Source: Spirochaetaceae bacterium (GTDB taxonomy: Bacteria > Spirochaetota > Spirochaetia > SZUA-6 > Bin103). From it: a stretch of 12,421 bases of DNA. The translations under genes and the position numbers were made by a program. Numbering within the stretch: the first letter of the stretch is position 1; every line of letters begins with the position of its first letter. This document shows positions 1-7,075 of the stretch, in pieces. Location of the stretch: the NCBI GenBank assembly GCA_026710565.1, contig JAPOQV010000286.1, positions 1-12,421 of the forward strand, in the 5' to 3' direction. The notes under the pieces were generated by a model. It was not told the origin of the DNA. It searched no databases and worked only from the letters and a program-made list of their open reading frames with translations.

Positions 1-378
1 AGTTCCATCGTCTACCTGGCGGCCCTCAGCGGCGTCAATCCCGAGCTCTACGAATCGGCGTACATGGACGGCGCCGGTCGCCTGCGGCGGGCGTGGCACG
101 TGAGCCTCCCGGGGATCGCTCCCACAATCTACCTGCTGTTCATCCTGGCGGTCGGACAGCTCATGTCCGTCGGCTTCGAGAAGCCCTTTCTCCTGCAGAA
201 CCCCGCGATCTACGAGACCGCCGACGTCATCGAGACCTACGTATACCGCCGCGGCATCATCAACCAGGAGTACGGCTACTCCGCCGCCGTCGGGCTGTTC
301 AACAGCGCCATCAACCTCGCCCTGCTGCTGGTCGCCAACCGGCTGACCGGCCGCTACACGCAGCACTCGTTGTGGTGA
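1..378 (+). CDS. LplB-type sugar ABC permease (5' partial)
   Basis: This is the C-terminal part of an inner-membrane permease of a CUT1 carbohydrate importer, open from the first base of the window and ending at TGA 376-378. The first visible residues carry the EAA loop that docks the ATPase: YESAYMDGAGRLRRAW, then LPGIAPTIYLL. The tail holds features typical of LplB/YteP-type permeases: SVGFEKPFLLQNP, a DVIETYVYRRG segment, an AVGLFNSAINLALLLVANR membrane helix, and a terminal SLW. About 125 residues are visible of a family that usually runs near 300, so the N-terminal transmembrane segments lie upstream of the window. It is followed 25 bases later by its LplC-type partner, with which it should form a heterodimer. 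The family is clear from sequence; the substrate is not. Linkage to glycosidase-like genes suggests a complex oligosaccharide. Confidence 0.9.
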   Translation, partial: SSIVYLAALSGVNPELYESAYMDGAGRLRRAWHVSLPGIAPTIYLLFILAVGQLMSVGFEKPFLLQNPAIYETADVIETYVYRRGIINQEYGYSAAVGLFNSAINLALLLVANRLTGRYTQHSLW

Positions 379-403
379 CGACCGCGGCAACGGCACGCCG
401 ATC

Positions 404-1315
404 ATGACGGTCATACGAGAGCGCTTCGGGCTCGCGGACGCCGTCATCATCCTCGCCGTCGGACTGCTCTCGATGTCGATCGTCTACCCGTTCTGGAACA
501 TCTTCAGCGTCTCCATCAGCAACCCGGAGGCGATCGCCCGCGGCGCCGTCACGCTGTTCCCCATCGACCCGCGCTTCGACGTCTACAGCGCGGTGCTGTC
601 GAATCCGCGCATCTATCGCGCCTACTTCAACACCATTCTCTACACCGTCACCTCGTCGGGCCTGACCCTGCTGGTCGGCGCGATCACCGCCTATCCCCTG
701 GCGCTCACCGGGTTTCAGGGCAGGAAGTACGTGACGATCCTGCTGGTGGTGAGCCTGTTCGTGATGCCGGGGCTGATCCCCACCTACCTGCTGATCATCT
801 CGCTCGGCCTGCGCGACACCATGTGGTCGTTCGTGCTGCCGGCCGCGTTCAACGTCTGGTACATCGTCATCATCCGCACCAACTTCCAGGCGATACCCGA
901 CGCGCTGCTGGAGTCCGCCCGCCTGGACGGCGCCAACGACCTGACCGTGCTGTCCCGGATCGTGCTGCCGGTCTCGAAGGCGATCCTGGCCACGATCGGC
1001 ATGTTCGCGGCGGTGCACATGTGGGGTTTGTTCTTCGAGCCGATGCTGTACCTGGTAGATGAGAAGAAGCTGCCGCTGTCGATCGTGCTGCGCAACGTAC
1101 TGGTCAGGGACACGGTGGGCCTGCTGTTCGGGTCGCACGGAGGCGAGCGGGAGTTCTTCGACAGCGACTGGCTGGGCGACTCTTCGCTGCGCGGCCTGAT
1201 CGTCGCCATCAAGATGGCGACGATCATCGTCACCATCGGGCCGATCATGCTGGTCTACCCGTTCGCGCAGCGCTATTTCCTGCAAGGCCCGCTGATCGGC
1301 TCCATCAAGGGGTAG
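404..1315 (+). CDS. LplC/YtcP-type sugar ABC permease
   Basis: Second membrane permease (303 residues) of the CUT1 importer begun by the preceding gene. The N-terminus has the family's YPFWNIFSVSIS segment (residues 28-39). Mid-protein are AYPLAL (96-101) and MPGLIPTYLLI (121-131). The EAA loop, residues 170-189, is ESARLDGANDL followed by RIVLP. The C-terminus is diagnostic of LplC: YPFAQRYF, then GPLIGSIKG. About six hydrophobic segments are visible and the length is normal for the family. A loop at roughly 235-262 (GGEREFFDSD region) is polar and precedes the last helix. The ATG at 404 is the first in frame after the LplB stop; no strong Shine-Dalgarno is visible, so coupling to the upstream gene is likely. 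No ATPase gene follows; instead two glycosidase-like genes do, which suggests they process the imported sugar. Confidence 0.93.
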   Translation: MTVIRERFGLADAVIILAVGLLSMSIVYPFWNIFSVSISNPEAIARGAVTLFPIDPRFDVYSAVLSNPRIYRAYFNTILYTVTSSGLTLLVGAITAYPLALTGFQGRKYVTILLVVSLFVMPGLIPTYLLIISLGLRDTMWSFVLPAAFNVWYIVIIRTNFQAIPDALLESARLDGANDLTVLSRIVLPVSKAILATIGMFAAVHMWGLFFEPMLYLVDEKKLPLSIVLRNVLVRDTVGLLFGSHGGEREFFDSDWLGDSSLRGLIVAIKMATIIVTIGPIMLVYPFAQRYFLQGPLIGSIKG

Positions 1316-1323
1316 AATCGGGC

Positions 1324-1330
1324 AGAGGAG
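1324..1330 (+). promoter_or_regulatory. Shine-Dalgarno of the first propeller gene
   Basis: AGAGGAG lies 7 bases upstream of ATG 1338. It is the clearest ribosome binding site on the + strand unit and fixes the start of the first propeller gene. The upstream permease ends only 22 bases before that ATG, so both are probably on one transcript. Confidence 0.75.
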
Positions 1331-1337
1331 AGCGCAG

Positions 1338-2882
1338 ATGCGCAGGAAGTACCTGTTTCTCGACGAGCGCCACGTCAGCGCCGGCCAGCTCGCCTGGCAG
1401 ACCGCGGACGGACGGCACGTACCGTTGCTCGCCCCCGAGGAGCCGGCCACGGGGGCGTTCGCCACCGGTCCGCAATCGGTGCCCGCGGGCGTCCGGCTGG
1501 TGGCGCAGCGGGCGCGGCGCACCGACCCGTTCGCCGTGCCCGAGAGCATGCAGCGACTCGGCGGCGCCTCCTACCCGCTGGTGAGCTGCGAAGAGGGCCG
1601 CTACACGTGGCGGTTCTTTCAGACCACCTACCGGACGGACGACGACCTGGGCGCCTATTCGCAGGTACGCCCGGCCAGCCGCGACGTCTGCTGCCTGGAG
1701 TCGCCGGACGGCTTCGCGTGGACGGAGACCAGCCGGTGCCCGATGGAGGAATTCGGCCAGCAGGGTCAGGACGGAGGCGGGTTCCTGATCGACCCGCACG
1801 GTCCCCCGGAGCAGCGGTACAAGGGGCTGTACGTCTCCCGGCCTCCGGTGGATCAAGCGCGAGGGCTCTGGGAGCAGTACCGCGCGTTGCCGCGACGCCA
1901 CCGGGACGAACGGGCCCGCGCTGACCGGCTCTTCTGCGTCTACGCGGTCACCTCACCCGACGGCCGCGACTGGAAGACGCACCGCACGCCGCTGATGACG
2001 GGAATCCACGACCACGACTTCAGCCTCTACCGCGACACCGAGCTGGCCAAGTACGTGCTCTATTCCCGCCTGAGCCGCAACGACCGGCGCTGCATCGCGC
2101 GCGCGGAGGCGGACGACTTCTGGGACTGGGGCCACCCGGAGACGATCATCCATCCGGGCCTGGACCACCATCTCAGCGAGGACCTCTACCTCAACGGGCG
2201 CACCTCCTATCCCGGTCACGACGATTACCACCTGATGTTCACGACCCGCTACCGCCGGGCCACCGAGGGCGGCCGCGTGGTCCTGCATTGCAGCGACGAC
2301 GGCATCCTGTGGAAGGAGGTGCCGGACTCGGAGGTGCTGGGCACCGGCGGCCCCTCTGCCGTCGGCCGCTGGGACTCGGGCTGGCTGTATGTCCTCAAGG
2401 GCCTGGTGCCTCTGGACGGCGACAAGGTAGCCGTGCCCTATCTGGGCACGCCCTACCCGCACAAGTATCCGCGCTGGGAGCAGGTCGTCGCCGGCACGCA
2501 GCGGTTCGCCTGGGCGTACTGGGAGGCGGACCGTCTGGTGGCCGTTCGCGCAGACGAGCTGGGGCAGTTCTGCAGCAGATCGGTGGTGCCGGCGGGCCGT
2601 ACGCTCAGGATCAACGCCCGCACCGGCCTGTCGGGCTACGTGCGGGTGGGGATCGAGGCACGGCCCGCGGACCCGGAGCACGCCACGCGCCCACCGGACT
2701 CCGGCACGGCAGCCGGCGCCGGGCGGCCGATCGGGAGCTGCAGACCCCTCAGCGGCGACTGCCGCTGGCAGACCGTCGACTGGAGCGGGCAGACCGACAT
2801 CAACGTCGCGGACGACACGCCGGTCACCCTGCGCTTCGAGCTGCGCCACGCCGACCTGTTCGGCTTCGAGTGGGCGGCGTAG
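1338..2882 (+). CDS. Glycosidase-like beta-propeller protein, first of a tandem pair
   Basis: Protein of 514 residues with no signal peptide, so probably cytoplasmic. Three SxDGxxW motifs recur at residues 122-128 (SPDGFAW), 206-212 (SPDGRDW) and 319-325 (SDDGILW). They resemble the blade turns of sialidase and GH32/GH43-type propellers. Between them lie PPEQRYKGLY (156-165), DHDFSLYRD (225-233), RAEADDF (255-261), LYLNGRTSYP (283-292) and TPYPHKYPRW (371-380). From about 405 the protein becomes a beta-rich module ending RFELRHADLFGFEW, a common C-terminal domain of GH32-like hypothetical proteins. AGAGGAG (1324-1330) sits 7 bases before the ATG and supports the start. The next gene is a paralogue starting 2 bases after the stop. 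I infer a glycosidase acting on sugar imported by the permeases just upstream. I could not identify catalytic residues, so the reaction is unknown. Confidence 0.8.
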   Translation: MRRKYLFLDERHVSAGQLAWQTADGRHVPLLAPEEPATGAFATGPQSVPAGVRLVAQRARRTDPFAVPESMQRLGGASYPLVSCEEGRYTWRFFQTTYRTDDDLGAYSQVRPASRDVCCLESPDGFAWTETSRCPMEEFGQQGQDGGGFLIDPHGPPEQRYKGLYVSRPPVDQARGLWEQYRALPRRHRDERARADRLFCVYAVTSPDGRDWKTHRTPLMTGIHDHDFSLYRDTELAKYVLYSRLSRNDRRCIARAEADDFWDWGHPETIIHPGLDHHLSEDLYLNGRTSYPGHDDYHLMFTTRYRRATEGGRVVLHCSDDGILWKEVPDSEVLGTGGPSAVGRWDSGWLYVLKGLVPLDGDKVAVPYLGTPYPHKYPRWEQVVAGTQRFAWAYWEADRLVAVRADELGQFCSRSVVPAGRTLRINARTGLSGYVRVGIEARPADPEHATRPPDSGTAAGAGRPIGSCRPLSGDCRWQTVDWSGQTDINVADDTPVTLRFELRHADLFGFEWAA

Positions 2883-2884
2883 CG

Positions 2885-4453
2885 ATGGCCACGACCGTCC
2901 TGACCGGCGAACCGTACGCCCTGGCGGGCACGCGACTGGCGTTCACGAGCTGGTACTACGTGCGGGTCGGCGGCTTCGCCTGGATCGACGCCGCGGGCGA
3001 CAACGTGACCGTGGCCGGCGACGCCGCGCCGGACGAAGCGGCGTTCGTTCCCAAGGACCGTCCGTCCGGGATCAGGCTGCGCGCTGAAGGCGCCCGAGCC
3101 TGCCGGGAACCGATCATCGAGCCCGACTCCGGCGTCGAAACCGCAGTGCAGGTCGGCACCATCCTGCAGCGCGGTTCCTCCTGTCAGGCGTGGGGCACCT
3201 GCCGCCTCCACGACGGATCGACGCGACCCGCCTACTTCGAGTCCACCGACGGCGTGAGCTGGACACGCCCGCGCCTGGGCGTCGTCGACCACGGCGGATC
3301 GCGCGACAACAACTACACCGAGGAGTTCGGCGGGTCGGTGTTCTTCGACCACGCCGGCGCGCCCGAGGAACGGTACAAGGCGATCGAGGAGGGCTACATC
3401 ACTCAGGAGCAGCTCGACGCGTTCCTGCGGCAACGGCCCGGCGAATTCGACCCGCAGGCGATCCGCGCCGAGCTCAAGGAGGGAGACCTCTGGTGGCGTG
3501 GCAGCAACATCTGCGCCGTGGTCGGCTGGACCTCACCGGACGGATTCCGCTGGCGGCGGATGGACATGCCGCTGGCGGTCATCCATTCCGACACGCGCAT
3601 CGTCTGCCATTACGACGCGTCCCTCCGCAAGTACGTGGGCTACTTCCGCGAGTGGTACACCGGACCGAGGGCCGAAGGCATCCCCAACTCCGACCCGCTG
3701 CCGTGGAAACGGGCCGGGCGGCGGGCGATCAGCCGCGCAGAGACCGACGACTTCCGCCGGTTCCCGATGCCGGAGACGGTGCTCATCCCGCGCTACGACA
3801 TGCACCCCGCCGACCAGCTCTACACCAACTGCCGGACGGCCATCCCGCGCGCGCCCGACCACCACCTGATGTTCCCGGCGGTCTACGTGACCGCCGACGA
3901 CACCACCTACATCGACCTGGCATCGAGCCACGACGGCAGGACCTGGAACTTCGTGCCGGGCGCGCCGCTGCTGGAGACCGGCACCTTCGGCGCCTGGAAC
4001 GGCGGCTGCGTGTTCGCCTTCGAGGAGCTGCTGGAGCTGGCCGGCGGCGACTTCGCCCTGCCTTTCATCGGCCACAACGTCCCGCACAAGTACTCGCGCG
4101 GCCGGTTGGCGAGCCGCAGCGCCTATGCGCTGTGGCCCAAGGGTCGCCTGGTGGGGATCGAGGCGCCCGAACGGGGCGAGTTCTCCACCGTGGCCGTGGT
4201 CGCTCCGGGACGGCGTCTGTACCTCAACGCGGTGACCCGGCGAGCCGGCCACGTCAAGGTTGCGATCTCGCGGCTCGACGGATCGTTCATCGAGGGGCGG
4301 GACTTCGCCAGCGCCGTGCCCCTCGTCGGTGACCTGTTCCGCGCGCCCGTCACATGGCGCGGGCACGGCGACCTTGGCGTCGCCGAGGGCGAGCCGATCA
4401 TCGTCCGGTTCCTGATGGAGCGCGCGAAGATCTACTACCTCGACTTCGCTTAG
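2885..4453 (+). CDS. Glycosidase-like beta-propeller protein, second of a tandem pair
   Basis: Protein of 522 residues, paralogous to the gene before it and colinear with it throughout. The three SxDGxxW motifs are at 120-126 (STDGVSW), 217-223 (SPDGFRW) and 348-354 (SHDGRTW). Shared motifs are APEERYKAIEE (159-169), RAETDDF (284-290), LYTNCRTAIP (312-321), HHLMF (326-330) and NVPHKYSRG (398-406). The C-terminal beta-rich module, about 430-522, also matches: RRLYLNAVTRRAGHVKV, then VTWRGHGDLG and IYYLDF. No signal peptide is seen. The frame stays open far upstream, into the preceding gene, but ATG 2885 gives an N-terminus aligned with the paralogue and sits 2 bases after its stop, implying translational coupling. 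The function is inferred as cytoplasmic glycoside cleavage after uptake; the exact activity is unknown. The pair may have different specificities or form a heteromer. Confidence 0.8.
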   Translation: MATTVLTGEPYALAGTRLAFTSWYYVRVGGFAWIDAAGDNVTVAGDAAPDEAAFVPKDRPSGIRLRAEGARACREPIIEPDSGVETAVQVGTILQRGSSCQAWGTCRLHDGSTRPAYFESTDGVSWTRPRLGVVDHGGSRDNNYTEEFGGSVFFDHAGAPEERYKAIEEGYITQEQLDAFLRQRPGEFDPQAIRAELKEGDLWWRGSNICAVVGWTSPDGFRWRRMDMPLAVIHSDTRIVCHYDASLRKYVGYFREWYTGPRAEGIPNSDPLPWKRAGRRAISRAETDDFRRFPMPETVLIPRYDMHPADQLYTNCRTAIPRAPDHHLMFPAVYVTADDTTYIDLASSHDGRTWNFVPGAPLLETGTFGAWNGGCVFAFEELLELAGGDFALPFIGHNVPHKYSRGRLASRSAYALWPKGRLVGIEAPERGEFSTVAVVAPGRRLYLNAVTRRAGHVKVAISRLDGSFIEGRDFASAVPLVGDLFRAPVTWRGHGDLGVAEGEPIIVRFLMERAKIYYLDFA

Positions 4454-4458
4454 TTGCG

Positions 4459-4488
4459 GGAGAGGGGATACCCGAGCCTCCCCTCTCC
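4459..4488. terminator. Bidirectional hairpin between convergent operons
   Basis: Perfect 10-bp inverted repeat: GGAGAGGGGA (4459-4468), a 10-base loop, then TCCCCTCTCC (4479-4488). It lies in the 58-bp gap between the stop of the second propeller gene (+) and the stop of the LplA-type binding protein (-), where a shared terminator is expected. No long T tract follows on either strand, so intrinsic termination may be weak or Rho-assisted. Confidence 0.65.
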
Positions 4489-4511
4489 ACTGTGGCGTCG
4501 TTCGCTGCCGA

Positions 4512-6143
4512 TCAGCTCATCGCGGCGTGCCAGCGCGCGACGGCGGCGTTGTACAGGTCGACCAGCGACTGCGCACCCAGGTCCTCGACCTCCTGGACGA
4601 AGTCCTCGTACTCCGCGATCGGCCGCGTGCCCAGAATGAAGCGCAGCACGTTCTCATCCACGAACGTCTCGATGGGGGCCAGCAGCTCCGACTGCATCTC
4701 GGCCTCGTCGGCGGAGAGCTTCAGCAGCGGCAGCGGCGGCAGCATCCAGCCGTTCGCCCGGAACTCGTCGTGGCGATCGATCATGTCCTGCGCGTGCGTC
4801 TGCCCGGGCGCGGCGAAATGCAGATCGCCGAAGCGCACGGCGGGATCCAGGAAGTTGAACCATCCCTGGAAGCCATGTTCCCGGTACGAGTTCAATCCGT
4901 ACTCCTGATAGGGAATCGTCTGCTGGAACTGGGCGTCGAACGCCTCCTGCTCCAGGCCCTCGTAGTTGACGTGGTAGAAGCGCATGCCCGACGGGTAGGC
5001 GGGATCAGCCTCCCAGTGCAGGCCCTCGATGCCCAGGTTGAAGAAGATCGCTCCCTCGTCGCTGTAGCCCCAGTCGACCATCTCCAGGATCGCGTCCTGC
5101 ACCTCGGAATCCTTGTAGAGCAGGTCGCCCCAGGTCAGGTTGACCGGGTCGTGCGGGATCACGTGGCCGGTGCTCCCGTCCGGGCCGGTCAGGGCCATGC
5201 CGAACTGCAGGTCCCACCCCTTGGCGACCTTGTTCGGGGTGTTGGTCGCCCAGGCGGACCATTCGAACGTCAGCCCGACCTGACCGTCGTTCCAGTGCCG
5301 TTCCCAGACATCCTCGGCCATGTTGTGAAAGTCGGGATGCAGCAGACCGTCGTCGTACAGATCCTTGAGGGCCAGGATCATCCACTTCAGGTTGGGCATG
5401 CGGGTGATGATGTCGTACTCGCCCGAGTCGTAGTCATAGCTCACCGGGTAGTTGGCCCCGGCCCCGGACACGTTCATTCCGAACGCCTTGGGCACCTCGC
5501 GCATGAAGTCCGTGAACCCGTCGCGCATCAGCCACGCCGGAGCGCCGTCGAGCGCCCGCGACATCGCCTGCAGCGCCGCCTTGAACTGATCCCACGTCAT
5601 GACGTCGGTATCGCCGTCGAAGCCGCCTGCACGGAGCAGGTCTCGCCTCAGGATCGGCGCCTTGCGGATCCACGGATAGCCGCGGAAACGCGGGAAGTTG
5701 TACATGTTGCCGTCCGCCTCGGTCAGCGTGGCCTGGGCGCCCGGGTTGCGCTCCAGCACGGCCTGGAAGCTGGGCAGATCGCCCGCCGCCAGGCGGTCGT
5801 TGTAGGGCTGCACCAGGCGCTCCCCGTAGGTGGCCAGATCGAAGTCCCACGCCGCGAACAGGTCAGCCATGTCACCCGACGAGACCAGCACGTCGCGCTG
5901 CTGGCGGAACACGTCGTAGTGGTAGTGGACGAGGTTTATGTCGACGTTGAACTTGTCCTCGAGGAACAGGAAGAGCGGATTGTCCTCGTTCGCGATGTCC
6001 TGGTACGAGTGATCGTACATCCTGAGCCAGTCGAAGGCGGCCGGCTCCTCCATGGCGCTTTCCTGCGTCGCCGTGGCAAACGCGAAGCACGCGATCAGCG
6101 TGAGAGCCGCGACCGTGATCAGCCGCTTGAGGGGAACGTACAT
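4512..6143 (-). CDS. LplA/YtcQ-type extracellular sugar-binding protein
   Basis: Secreted or membrane-anchored binding protein (543 residues) that captures sugar for a CUT1 importer. The N-terminus is MYVPLKRL, then a hydrophobic stretch with LIAC at 16-19, which fits a lipobox. A cleavage after AFA near residue 23 is the alternative. Family features follow: SSGDMADL (88-95), DGNMYNFPRF (144-153), a WDQFKAAL segment near 190, and a long C-terminal lobe. The size matches LplA/YtcQ proteins (about 500-560) rather than the roughly 430-residue MalE-like class encoded at the head of this operon. AGGAG (6153-6157) lies 9 bases before ATG 6143 and is buried in a possible hairpin. It is the last gene of the - strand transport operon, 70 bases after the MalG-like permease, and converges on an LplB/LplC pair that its family normally partners. 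Confidence 0.92.
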   Translation of the reverse strand: MYVPLKRLITVAALTLIACFAFATATQESAMEEPAAFDWLRMYDHSYQDIANEDNPLFLFLEDKFNVDINLVHYHYDVFRQQRDVLVSSGDMADLFAAWDFDLATYGERLVQPYNDRLAAGDLPSFQAVLERNPGAQATLTEADGNMYNFPRFRGYPWIRKAPILRRDLLRAGGFDGDTDVMTWDQFKAALQAMSRALDGAPAWLMRDGFTDFMREVPKAFGMNVSGAGANYPVSYDYDSGEYDIITRMPNLKWMILALKDLYDDGLLHPDFHNMAEDVWERHWNDGQVGLTFEWSAWATNTPNKVAKGWDLQFGMALTGPDGSTGHVIPHDPVNLTWGDLLYKDSEVQDAILEMVDWGYSDEGAIFFNLGIEGLHWEADPAYPSGMRFYHVNYEGLEQEAFDAQFQQTIPYQEYGLNSYREHGFQGWFNFLDPAVRFGDLHFAAPGQTHAQDMIDRHDEFRANGWMLPPLPLLKLSADEAEMQSELLAPIETFVDENVLRFILGTRPIAEYEDFVQEVEDLGAQSLVDLYNAAVARWHAAMS

Positions 6144-6151
6144 GTTGTGTA

Positions 6152-6175
6152 TCTCCTGCTCGATGGATCAGGAGA
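6152..6175 (-). promoter_or_regulatory. Hairpin covering the Shine-Dalgarno of the LplA-type gene
   Basis: Inverted repeat with 7-base perfect arms, TCTCCTG (6152-6158) and CAGGAGA (6169-6175), separated by 10 bases. Read on the - strand, the downstream arm contains the AGGAG ribosome binding site of the gene starting at 6143, so pairing would hide it. This could tune expression of the second binding protein relative to the permeases. The function is inference; the pairing is visible. Confidence 0.45.
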
Positions 6176-6213
6176 GAGTCCCACGCGGGAAGGAGGACGT
6201 CAACGTTCGCTGC

Positions 6214-7023
6214 TCAGCCCTTCACCGCGCCGGCAGTGATCCCGATGCTCTCCTCGATCCTCCGGCGGGCGATGAGGAACAGCGTGAGCGGCACGATCAT
6301 GCCGAGCACAATCAGAGCGAAGATCGCGCCGAAGTCGCTCTCGTGCTCGTTCGTGAAGTTGTAGATCAGCAGGGTGAGGGGTTTCACCTCCTGCTTGCGG
6401 AGGAAGAGCAGGGGGATCAGGAACTCGTTCCAGACCGCCGGGAGCTGCAACACCGCCAGCGACAACACGGGAGCCCGGATCAACGGCGCGGTCACGTGCA
6501 GGATCCGCGAGAAGTAGCCGCAGCCCTCCATCTTCGCCGCCTCCTCCAGCTCCAGGGGGACGGTTCTGAGGAAGCTCGAGAAGATGAGCACGCCGATCGG
6601 CACCATGAATTGCGCCGCGTAGAGCACGGACACCGCAGTGGTGTTGTTGACCAGCCTGGCCCTGGCCATCATCACGTACAGGGTCACGAAACCCGCGATC
6701 GCGGGGATGATCATCGAGCTCAGGAAGGCCGCGTAGAACACCCGGAAGATCCGCTCGGGCCGGCGCGCGATCGGCACCGCGGCCAACAGGCACAGCGCGC
6801 AGCCGAGCACCAGTGCCAGCGCACAGATATAAAAGGAGTTGATGATCGCCCGCAGCACGCGCGGGTCGGCAAGCACGCGCAGAAAGTTGCCGAGATACAG
6901 CGTCTCGGGGAAAAACCGCGACAACAGGATCTCGCTGTTCTGCTTGAACGCGCTCACAAACCCGAAGAGCACGGGGATGCCGATGACGGCCAGGGCCGCG
7001 CATGCCAGCAGGTACCGGAGCAT
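6214..7023 (-). CDS. MalG-like CUT1 sugar ABC permease
   Basis: Inner-membrane permease of 269 residues from ATG 7023. It has an N-terminal helix (MLRYLLACAALAVIGIPVLF) and an F-P-E-T-L-Y-L-x-N-F segment near 38-47 typical of MalG-like proteins. The EAA loop at 160-183 reads LEEAAKMEGCGYF followed by LIRAP; the usual DGA is EGC here, but the key glycine is kept. Residues 193-202 read QLPAVWNEFL, and the tail is GITAGAVKG, a hallmark of the family. It pairs with the MalF-like permease whose stop (7076) is 52 bases upstream. The start is uncertain: no good Shine-Dalgarno is visible, GTG 7029 is an alternative, and the frame stays open to 7212 but there overlaps the upstream gene with non-permease-like sequence. 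No ATPase is encoded nearby. Confidence 0.92.
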   Translation of the reverse strand: MLRYLLACAALAVIGIPVLFGFVSAFKQNSEILLSRFFPETLYLGNFLRVLADPRVLRAIINSFYICALALVLGCALCLLAAVPIARRPERIFRVFYAAFLSSMIIPAIAGFVTLYVMMARARLVNNTTAVSVLYAAQFMVPIGVLIFSSFLRTVPLELEEAAKMEGCGYFSRILHVTAPLIRAPVLSLAVLQLPAVWNEFLIPLLFLRKQEVKPLTLLIYNFTNEHESDFGAIFALIVLGMIVPLTLFLIARRRIEESIGITAGAVKG

Positions 7024-7075
7024 CGCCACGCCGACCGGATCGGCCGGCCGCGCAAGCGCCGCAGGTCGCGAGGAG

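Noticed and set aside
311..1549. 412-codon - strand frame across the LplC gene
   Set aside because: It is rich in Asp, Gln, Arg and His repeats with no domain, and the + strand gene has diagnostic LplC motifs.
2288..2884. In-frame upstream extension of the second propeller gene, about 199 codons
   Set aside because: It overlaps the well-supported first propeller gene in another frame, is Arg/Gly/Pro-rich like a shadow frame, and the paralogue alignment begins at ATG 2885.
7038..7055. CGGCCGGCCG palindrome in the gap between the two - strand permeases
   Set aside because: A short GC-only palindrome is expected by chance at this composition and has no clear placement relative to a start or stop.
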